A stretch of 14,661 nucleotides of DNA from CAIXSC01 sp040381235 (GTDB lineage Bacteria > Planctomycetota > Planctomycetia > Pirellulales > Pirellulaceae): NCBI GenBank assembly GCA_040381235.1, contig JBEIHS010000095.1, forward strand, positions 1 through 14,661. Reading direction: 5' to 3'. Each line of letters begins with the position of its first letter. Position 1 is the stretch's first letter. Positions 7,344 to 13,096 of the stretch are shown piece after piece. The position numbers and the translations under genes are program-made. The notes under the pieces are model-generated. The model searched no databases, had not been told where the DNA came from, and saw only the letters and a list, made by a program, of their open reading frames with translations.

Positions 7344-8477
7344 ATGCAACGTTTTCTCGCGCCACGGCGCACATGGCAACGCGATAGCTCCCGCGCATGG
7401 TCTGTCCGCCGGCCAATGCCCGTCTTCGCGACCGCAACCCGTTTGGCCACCAACGCGATCTTTGCTTGCGCACACTCCGCCGCGGCGGCTGCCGCCGTGA
7501 TTGCGGGCGGCTTGGTCGTTTTCCCGGTCTCCGTTACCGCTCAAGAGACCACACCGGCCGCGACCACACCGGCCGCGACCACACCGGCCGCGACCATACC
7601 GGCCGCGACCACACCGGCCCTGGTTCCCGGAGTAGTGGCCGGCGATTCGGGTAGCGAGAAGACGGCCATTGGCGAACGCATCGAGCAGTGGATCTTGGAC
7701 TTGGACGCGCCGCAGTTTGGCAAGCGCCAAGCGGCGGCTCAGCGCTTGGCGGAGAGCGGCGAGGCGGCGTTTCCGCGGTTACTGGAAGCGGCGCGGCATC
7801 CGAGCCGGGAGGTTTCGGAGCGAGCGATCGATCTCTTGGAGCAGCACTATCGCGTGGGAGATACGAAGTTGAAAACGGCGGCGGCCGAAGCGTTGCGGCA
7901 GTTGGCGGGACCGGAGGACGGTCCCGATCCGACGGACCGCGTGGCTCGGGCGGCGCGTGCGGTGCTGCGTCCGGCGGCTGAAGCCAACCTACCCGTGATG
8001 GCGCGGGGGATAGCGCCAGCGATGATACAAGCCCAGGCGCGAGCGATCGCGATTGGCGGCGGGGCGAACGTCGGCCGGATTCGCATTGCGCCTGGCGGAA
8101 TTGCGCCGGGCGGAATTGCGCCGGGCGGAATTGCGCCGGGCGGGATTGCGCCGGGCGGAATTGCGATTGGGGGCCGCATGGGCCGTTCGGTATCGATTTC
8201 GAATATCAACGGCGAGAAGAAGGTTCGGTTGAGCGAGAACAACCGCAAGGTGAGCATCGACATCGCGAAAGAAGGTCCGATCACGGTCGAGTTGACGGAG
8301 ACGAAGGACGGCAAATCGACCACGCGGAAATTCGAGGCCAAGAATCTCGACGAACTCAAGCAGAAGCATCCCGACGCCCACAAGGTTTACGAAGAACTAG
8401 CGCCGATGTTCGATCCGCCCCGGAATGCGGCGCCAGCGCCGCCCCGAGTCGTGCTGCCGATGTTGCCGCCGGCTTGA
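7344..8477 (+). CDS. Secreted HEAT-like, repeat-rich protein of unknown function
   Basis: This 377-residue protein has a long basic N-terminus and a hydrophobic Ala-rich stretch at about 45-63, ending near VTAQE, consistent with a signal peptide or anchor. Residues 69-91 are a linker of five TTPAA-type repeats. Residues about 106-210 are helical and resemble the HEAT/armadillo-like units common in planctomycete secreted proteins (DAPQFGKRQAAAQRLAESGEAAFPRLLEAA). Residues 248-274 hold five IAPGG repeats. Residues 281-352 form a compact beta/alpha C-terminal unit (VSISNINGEKKVRLSENN, ITVELTETKDGKSTTRKFEAKNLDELKQKHP) that I believe recurs in other planctomycete exported proteins, though I cannot name it. 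A Pro-rich tail ends the protein. The function is unknown; no catalytic motif is seen. It has its own candidate promoter and converges with the permease gene. Confidence 0.78.
   Translation: MQRFLAPRRTWQRDSSRAWSVRRPMPVFATATRLATNAIFACAHSAAAAAAVIAGGLVVFPVSVTAQETTPAATTPAATTPAATIPAATTPALVPGVVAGDSGSEKTAIGERIEQWILDLDAPQFGKRQAAAQRLAESGEAAFPRLLEAARHPSREVSERAIDLLEQHYRVGDTKLKTAAAEALRQLAGPEDGPDPTDRVARAARAVLRPAAEANLPVMARGIAPAMIQAQARAIAIGGGANVGRIRIAPGGIAPGGIAPGGIAPGGIAPGGIAIGGRMGRSVSISNINGEKKVRLSENNRKVSIDIAKEGPITVELTETKDGKSTTRKFEAKNLDELKQKHPDAHKVYEELAPMFDPPRNAAPAPPRVVLPMLPPA
7547..7620 (+). repeat. 15-bp in-frame tandem repeat, ~5 copies (TTPAA linker)
   Basis: Five consecutive units of GACCACACCGGCCGC start at 7547, 7562, 7577, 7592 and 7607. 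The fourth has one substitution (Thr to Ile) and the fifth diverges at its end. They encode a Thr/Pro/Ala linker just after the signal peptide. Confidence 0.95.
8085..8159 (+). repeat. 15-bp in-frame tandem repeat, 5 copies (IAPGG)
   Basis: Five 15-bp units of the form ATTGCGCCGGGCGGA run without interruption, with only single-base differences. They encode the pentapeptide Ile-Ala-Pro-Gly-Gly, resembling elastin-like sequence. Near-identity at synonymous positions points to recent duplication rather than old selection on the protein alone. Confidence 0.95.
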
Positions 8478-8536
8478 TCGCCGTGGATCGCCAACGATAG
8501 AAACTCCGGCGGCGGGCCTTGAGACGCCCTCGGTAC

Positions 8537-8561
8537 GCCAGGCCAAGCCTGCGGCTACATG
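8537..8561. repeat. Possible REP-like intergenic element
   Basis: The stretch contains AGGC-CAA-GCCT (8540-8550), a 4-bp stem with a 3-base loop, followed by GCGGCTACATG. Sequences of the type 'GCCTGCGGCTACA' are, as I recall, dispersed between genes in planctomycete genomes. Only one copy is present here, so repetition cannot be shown from the window. Confidence 0.25.
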
Positions 8562-8615
8562 CTGTCGCCGCTCCGCATTGAGGCGGGCCGCGGAGCCGGC
8601 TTCAACGATGTCCCC

Positions 8616-8635
8616 AGACGGCTCGCAGGCCGTCT
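8616..8635. terminator. Hairpin between convergent genes, possible bidirectional terminator
   Basis: AGACGGC (8616-8622) pairs perfectly with GCCGTCT (8629-8635) around a 6-base loop. It lies in the 164-bp gap between the stops of the HEAT-like gene and the convergent permease gene, where a shared terminator is expected. There is no T-run on either side, so intrinsic termination is uncertain. Confidence 0.35.
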
Positions 8636-8641
8636 CCGGGA

Positions 8642-9883
8642 TTACTCGTAGCGCAGCGATTCAATCGGGTCGAGCCGGCTGGCGCGGCGGGCCGGGTAAT
8701 AGCCGAAAAACACGCCGACGGCGGCGGCGAAGACGAACGAGATGACGGCCGCCGGCACCGAGATGATCACCGGCCACTTGGCGCCGCTGGTGAACTGGTT
8801 GATCAGCGTCGTAGCGCCGACCGACAAGCCGACTCCCAGCGCGAAACCGATCGCGCCGCCGACGCATGACAGCAAAATGGCTTCGATTAGGAACTGCCGC
8901 AAGATGTCCCGCGGCCGAGCGCCGACCGCCATGCGGATGCCGATTTCCCGTGTCCGCTCGGTGACCGACACGAGCATGATGTTCATGATTCCGACGCCGC
9001 CCACCACCAGCGAAATGCCGGCGATGGACGACAACATCAGCGTCAGGGTGCCGGTGATGACGCCCAGCACATTGGCGATTTCGGTCGTGTTTTGCACCTG
9101 GAAATCGGGCGGATCGCCGGGCTGGATTCGATGCCGTTCGGCGAGCAGCGAGTTGATCTCCGCTTCGGCGTCGGTCATCACGGCTGGCGACACGGCCGAC
9201 ACCATGATGGCGTTGACGTTGTCGAACTCCGAGCCTTGCAGGCGTTTGCGGGCCGTCGTGTACGGCATCAAGATCAGATCATCCTGGTCGTCGCCCACCA
9301 TGTTCGCGCCTTTTTTGTCCAAGACGCCGATGACGCGAAACGGGATATTCTTGATGCGGATCGTTTGCCCGACCGGATCGGCCGTTTGAAACAGCTTGGC
9401 GACAATGGTCTGGCCGAGCACACACACTTTCGAGGCCGACTTCACATCCCGCCCATTGAAGAATTCGCCGGTCCGCAACTGCCAGTTCCGCACCAACAGA
9501 AAGTCGGTGCCGACTCCCCACAGTTCCCGCGGGCTCCAATTCGTGTTACCGAAGATCACTTGGCCGCCCGACCCGACCAACGGCGAACTGGCGAGCACCG
9601 AGGGACATTCGGATCCGATCGCCGCCGCGTCGGCGGCCGTCAACGTGGGCGACATCGCTTGCCGCACCCCGCCCTGCTGGCGGCTTCCCGGCAGCACCAC
9701 GATGACATTGATCCCCAGCGCTTGGAATTGGCTCTGCACCAAACCGCTGGCGCTTTGGCCGATTGAGACCATCGTGGTCACGGCGGCGATGCCGATGACC
9801 ACGCCAAGGACCGTCAGTCCGGCCCGCATTTTGTTCTTCACTAAAGCGCGGTAGGCGATGCGGATCGTCAGAAGAACGCCCAT
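8642..9883 (-). CDS. ABC transporter permease, MacB/FtsX class
   Basis: This 413-residue inner-membrane protein has the MacB-type plan. TM1 is at about 21-42, followed by a large periplasmic domain at about 43-270 (MacB_PCD-like), then three C-terminal membrane segments at about 275-305, 331-360 and 371-395. Signature motifs are GGVGIMNIMLVSVTERTREIGIRMAVGA at 295-322, the cytoplasmic coupling region, and the ending YYPARRASRLDPIESLRYE. Such permeases act mechanically in export of lipoproteins, peptides or antibiotics, and need a separate ATPase when, as here, no nucleotide-binding domain is fused. Neither an ATPase nor a membrane-fusion protein is encoded nearby. The ATG at 9883 follows the topA stop by 6 bp, so it is probably cotranscribed with topA; AAGG lies about 11 bases upstream. 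The substrate is unknown. Confidence 0.92.
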   Translation of the reverse strand: MGVLLTIRIAYRALVKNKMRAGLTVLGVVIGIAAVTTMVSIGQSASGLVQSQFQALGINVIVVLPGSRQQGGVRQAMSPTLTAADAAAIGSECPSVLASSPLVGSGGQVIFGNTNWSPRELWGVGTDFLLVRNWQLRTGEFFNGRDVKSASKVCVLGQTIVAKLFQTADPVGQTIRIKNIPFRVIGVLDKKGANMVGDDQDDLILMPYTTARKRLQGSEFDNVNAIMVSAVSPAVMTDAEAEINSLLAERHRIQPGDPPDFQVQNTTEIANVLGVITGTLTLMLSSIAGISLVVGGVGIMNIMLVSVTERTREIGIRMAVGARPRDILRQFLIEAILLSCVGGAIGFALGVGLSVGATTLINQFTSGAKWPVIISVPAAVISFVFAAAVGVFFGYYPARRASRLDPIESLRYE

Positions 9884-9889
9884 GGGCCG

Positions 9890-12800
9890 TTAGCCTTCCC
9901 GTTCTTCCGAACTGGGCCCGAGGTCGCCGGGGCCGATCAGCGGCGGACTGATGCGGAACGGCGCGGCGCCACCACTGGGAAACTCGCCGGTCGCATTCCC
10001 CGCCGCCTGCCCGCCCGCCGCCTGCCCGCCTGCCGCCTGCCCGCCTGCCACGTCATTGCCTGTTCGGCGCGATCGGTCCGAGGCGGAGGCGTCTTTCGCT
10101 TTGGCGGAACCAGCCGATTTGGAAGCCGCCGGGGCTTTCGTTCGCTTGCTGGGGCTCGCGGACTTGGCCGACTTTGCCGCGCGGCTGGCACCGGCGGCGC
10201 CCGCCGCGCCGCCCGCCGTCTTCGCCCCTTTCGCTTTGGTCCCCTTGCTTGCGGCGGTCGATGCCGCGGCGGGTCCGGTCCGCCGAGCCGTCTTGCGTTT
10301 GCCACCGCCTTTGCCTTCGCGTTCGGCCAGAAGCGCGAGGGCCTGGGGCAGCGTGAGCGCGTCGGGTTGCAGTTCTTTAGGCAGCGAGGCGTTGGTCTGG
10401 CCGTCGGTGAGATAGGGTCCATAGCGGCCCGGCATCAGTTTGATCGGCTGGCCTGTGACGGGCGATTCGGCCAGGACCTTGATCGGTTCGACAGGCGTGC
10501 GTCCGCGGCCCCCGCCGCGTCCCACTTTGGGTTGGGCGAGCAGATGAAGGGCCTGCTCCAGCGTTACATCCAGCGGCGTGATCTCGGCCGGCAGCGACCG
10601 CGTTTCGACGCCGCAGCGGAGGAACGGACCGAAGCGGCCGTTTTGCGCCGTGATCGGTTCGTTGGACTCGGGGTGAGTCCCCAATGTTCTCGGCAGCGAC
10701 AGCAGACGCAGGGCCAGTTCGAGCGTCACTTCGGTGGGCGCTTGGCCCTTGAGCAACGAGGCGTACTTCGGTTTCTCCGCGTCGTCGGCCGTTCCAAGCT
10801 GCACATACGGTCCGAAGCGGCCTTGCTTGACGTAGACCGGCTTGCCAGTGGCCGGGTCGGTGCCGAGCGGTTGGTCCTCGATCTGGGCGTTGAGGAGCAG
10901 TTCCGTGGCTTTGGCGAGCGTCAGTTCGTCGGGAGCCATGCCATCGGGCAGCGAGGCCCGACGGCCGCCATGTTCCAGAAACGGCCCGTACCGCCCGACC
11001 CGCACCACGATCGGCTCGGCGGTGCCGTCCGGCACGGGTTGGGGGGCGCCGCCAGCGATCGGAAACCGGCTCATGTCGCGAGCGTCAACTTCCTTGACTT
11101 TGGCTTCCAGCTTTTGCTTGAGGCCCGCCTTGCCGTCGCCGAAGTAGAAGCGTTTCAGGTAATCGACATGGCCGGACTCGCCGCGGCTGATGGCGTCGAG
11201 CAGATCTTCCATGTGGGCGGTGAATTGATAATCGACGAGGTCGGGCAGGTGCTCTTCGAGCAATCGGGCGACGGAAAACGCGGTCCAGGTGGGAACGAGC
11301 GCGTTGCCTTTCTTGAAGACGTACTGGCGGGCCAGGATCGTGTCGATGATCGAGGCGTAGGTGCTCGGGCGGCCGATTCCCATTTCTTCCAGGGTTTGCG
11401 TCAGCGACGCTTCGCTGAACCGGGCCGGCGGCTGGGTGGCGTGCCCCTTGGGATCAAGCTTGCGGCAGTCGATCGATTCGCCTTTCGTGACAGACGGCAG
11501 GACCGTCTCGCGATCGGCCAGTTCGGCTTCGGGGTCGTCGGTGCCTTCCACGTAAGCACGCAGGAAACCGGGAAAGTCGATCGTTTTGCCGGAAACCTGG
11601 AAGACAGCGTCAGCGCCGCCAAGCTGGATGGTGATCCGCATGCCCCGCGCGTCGGCCATCTGGCAGGCGATCGTGCGTTTCCAGATCATGTCGAACAGGC
11701 GGAACTGGTCCGGGGTCAGTTCGCTGCGGAGTGTTTCCGGGACTTGGAATCGCTGGCCGGCGGGACGAATCGCCTCGTGGGCTTCCTGGGCGTTCTTGAC
11801 GTTCGATTTGTAAATCCGCGGGGCTTCCGGGAGGAATTCCGGACCATACTCGGTGCGGACCAAATCGCGAGCGGCATCGATCGCCACCTGGGCGAGGCTG
11901 GTCGAATCGGTACGCATGTACGTGATGTAACCGTTTTCGTACAGGCTTTGCGCCACATCCATGGTACGCCGGGCGGTGAAGCCCATCTTGCGGTTCGCTT
12001 CCTGCTGCAGCGTGCTGGTGGTGAATGGCGGCGCGGGCCGCGACGTGTACGGCTTGTTTTCCAGTTCGGCGACGCGGAACGGGGCTCCCAGGAGCCGCTC
12101 GGCCGCCAGCCGCGCATCCTGCTCGGTCATCAACAGCAGCTGCGGATCTTTCAAACGGCCCGTTTTCGAATCGAAGTCTTTGCCAACGGGGACTCGCCTG
12201 CCGCCGATCGAAACCAGCGTCGCGTCGAACGTCTTCCCCTCGGCCGTGGTGAAGGTCGCGACCAAGTCCCAATACGACGCGGTGACGAACTCCATGCGGG
12301 CCCGTTCGCGTTCCACGATCAGCCGCACCGCGACGCTTTGAACGCGGCCGGCGGACAGCCGGGGACCGATTTTCCGCCACAGCAGCGGCGAGACCTCGTA
12401 GCCGTACAGCCGGTCGAGGATCCGGCGGGTTTCCTGGGCGCGGACCAACTGGCCGTCGATTTGCCGCGGATGGGCCAGCGAATCGCGGATCGCCGATTGG
12501 GTGATTTCGTGGAATACAAGGCGATGGACGGGCACCTTGGGCTTCAGGATTTCGCACAGGTGCCAGCTGATCGCTTCGCCTTCGCGGTCTTCGTCGGTCG
12601 CCAGATACAGGTCTTTGGCCGTCTTGAGCGCCTGCCGCAGTTTCGCGATATGGGCCTTTTTGCTGGCCGGGATCACGTACAGCGGTTCGAAGTCCTGTTC
12701 GACGTTCACGCCGAGCCTCGCCCAGGGCTCGGACTTGTACTCGGCAGGCACCTCCTTCGCTCCCTCAGGCAGGTCCCGCACGTGCCCGATGCTCGCTTCG

Positions 12801-12937
12801 ACAACGAAGTCCCGTCCGAGGAACTTGCCGATCGTCCGCGCCTTGGCGGGGGACTCCACGATGACAAGGGATTTTCCCCCGCTGCGGGCGGAAGGTTTGG
12901 GGGTGCTGGCGGTGGGCTGCGACTTGGATTTGGCCAT
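9890..12937 (-). CDS. topA: DNA topoisomerase I (type IA)
   Basis: The 1015-residue enzyme relaxes negatively supercoiled DNA by cutting one strand. The Toprim domain carries SLVIVESPAKARTI at 23-36 (Glu28) and the metal-binding DEDREGE at 115-121. SAGRVQSVA follows at 195-203. The active-site Tyr340 lies in GYITYMRTDSTSLA. EEMGIGRPSTYASII is at 517-531. Zinc-finger cysteines are absent; instead four C-terminal repeats occur, each marked by an R-Y/F-GP motif (649, 707, 768 and 838), as in actinobacterial and planctomycete TopA. Residues 875-960 are a Lys/Ala/Ser-rich basic tail, probably contacting DNA. It is followed by a GGQAA repeat and an acidic end. The ATG at 12937 is chosen because the conserved region starts about 20 residues in. 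Further upstream the frame stays open to 13447 but overlaps the opposite gene. The permease gene follows by 6 bp. Confidence 0.97.
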   Translation of the reverse strand: MAKSKSQPTASTPKPSARSGGKSLVIVESPAKARTIGKFLGRDFVVEASIGHVRDLPEGAKEVPAEYKSEPWARLGVNVEQDFEPLYVIPASKKAHIAKLRQALKTAKDLYLATDEDREGEAISWHLCEILKPKVPVHRLVFHEITQSAIRDSLAHPRQIDGQLVRAQETRRILDRLYGYEVSPLLWRKIGPRLSAGRVQSVAVRLIVERERARMEFVTASYWDLVATFTTAEGKTFDATLVSIGGRRVPVGKDFDSKTGRLKDPQLLLMTEQDARLAAERLLGAPFRVAELENKPYTSRPAPPFTTSTLQQEANRKMGFTARRTMDVAQSLYENGYITYMRTDSTSLAQVAIDAARDLVRTEYGPEFLPEAPRIYKSNVKNAQEAHEAIRPAGQRFQVPETLRSELTPDQFRLFDMIWKRTIACQMADARGMRITIQLGGADAVFQVSGKTIDFPGFLRAYVEGTDDPEAELADRETVLPSVTKGESIDCRKLDPKGHATQPPARFSEASLTQTLEEMGIGRPSTYASIIDTILARQYVFKKGNALVPTWTAFSVARLLEEHLPDLVDYQFTAHMEDLLDAISRGESGHVDYLKRFYFGDGKAGLKQKLEAKVKEVDARDMSRFPIAGGAPQPVPDGTAEPIVVRVGRYGPFLEHGGRRASLPDGMAPDELTLAKATELLLNAQIEDQPLGTDPATGKPVYVKQGRFGPYVQLGTADDAEKPKYASLLKGQAPTEVTLELALRLLSLPRTLGTHPESNEPITAQNGRFGPFLRCGVETRSLPAEITPLDVTLEQALHLLAQPKVGRGGGRGRTPVEPIKVLAESPVTGQPIKLMPGRYGPYLTDGQTNASLPKELQPDALTLPQALALLAEREGKGGGKRKTARRTGPAAASTAASKGTKAKGAKTAGGAAGAAGASRAAKSAKSASPSKRTKAPAASKSAGSAKAKDASASDRSRRTGNDVAGGQAAGGQAAGGQAAGNATGEFPSGGAAPFRISPPLIGPGDLGPSSEEREG
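10002..10046 (-). repeat. 15-bp in-frame tandem repeat, 3 copies (GGQAA) in topA tail
   Basis: Three 15-bp units GCCGCCTGCCCGCCT (plus-strand reading; the first has C at its last base) start at 10002, 10017 and 10032. On the coding strand they encode Ala-Gly-Gly-Gln-Ala-type pentapeptides at TopA residues about 965-979, in the disordered tail. Confidence 0.92.
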
Positions 12938-12968
12938 GGTGTGCGGGCGGCGTACGGTGGGTTTGGGA

Positions 12969-12996
12969 TTGAATTTACGACGCTCGTCCCTACAAT
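12969..12996 (+). promoter_or_regulatory. Sigma-70-type promoter for the SurA/PpiD-like gene
   Basis: TTGAAT (12969-12974) and TACAAT (12991-12996) are separated by 16 bp. Each matches the housekeeping consensus in four or five of six positions. The predicted start near 13003 leaves a leader of about 94 nt before the ATG at 13097. The site lies in the 159-bp divergent gap with topA. Confidence 0.6.
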
Positions 12997-13055
12997 CGGC
13001 GTGCGCGTGGCGACCGGAAAGCCACTCTTTATTGCCCGTACGGACAGGTGTCAAG

Positions 13056-13077
13056 CCGTTCCGCCCCGACGGAACGG
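13056..13077 (+). promoter_or_regulatory. Leader hairpin just upstream of the ribosome binding site
   Basis: Perfect 8-bp arms CCGTTCCG (13056-13063) and CGGAACGG (13070-13077) enclose a 6-base loop. The hairpin ends 8 bases before the AAGGA ribosome binding site and lies inside the predicted leader. An 8-bp palindrome CCGTACGG is also present at 13036-13043. No T-run follows, so it is not an evident terminator. It could modulate translation or mRNA stability, or be an operator; the role is inferred. Confidence 0.5.
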
Positions 13078-13085
13078 TGGTATCG

Positions 13086-13090
13086 AAGGA
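13086..13090 (+). promoter_or_regulatory. Strong Shine-Dalgarno AAGGA
   Basis: AAGGA lies 6 bases before the ATG at 13097, within GAAGGAAGG, and fixes this start. Few other genes in the window have such a clear site. Confidence 0.7.
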
Positions 13091-13096
13091 AGGCTC

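Noticed and set aside
7547..8159. CRISPR-like array from the short repeats
   Set aside because: Units are directly adjacent 15-bp coding repeats without spacers, in frame with a protein.
12938..13030. topA promoter on the minus strand
   Set aside because: Candidate boxes TTGTAG and TAAATT are only 12 bp apart, too close for a normal promoter.
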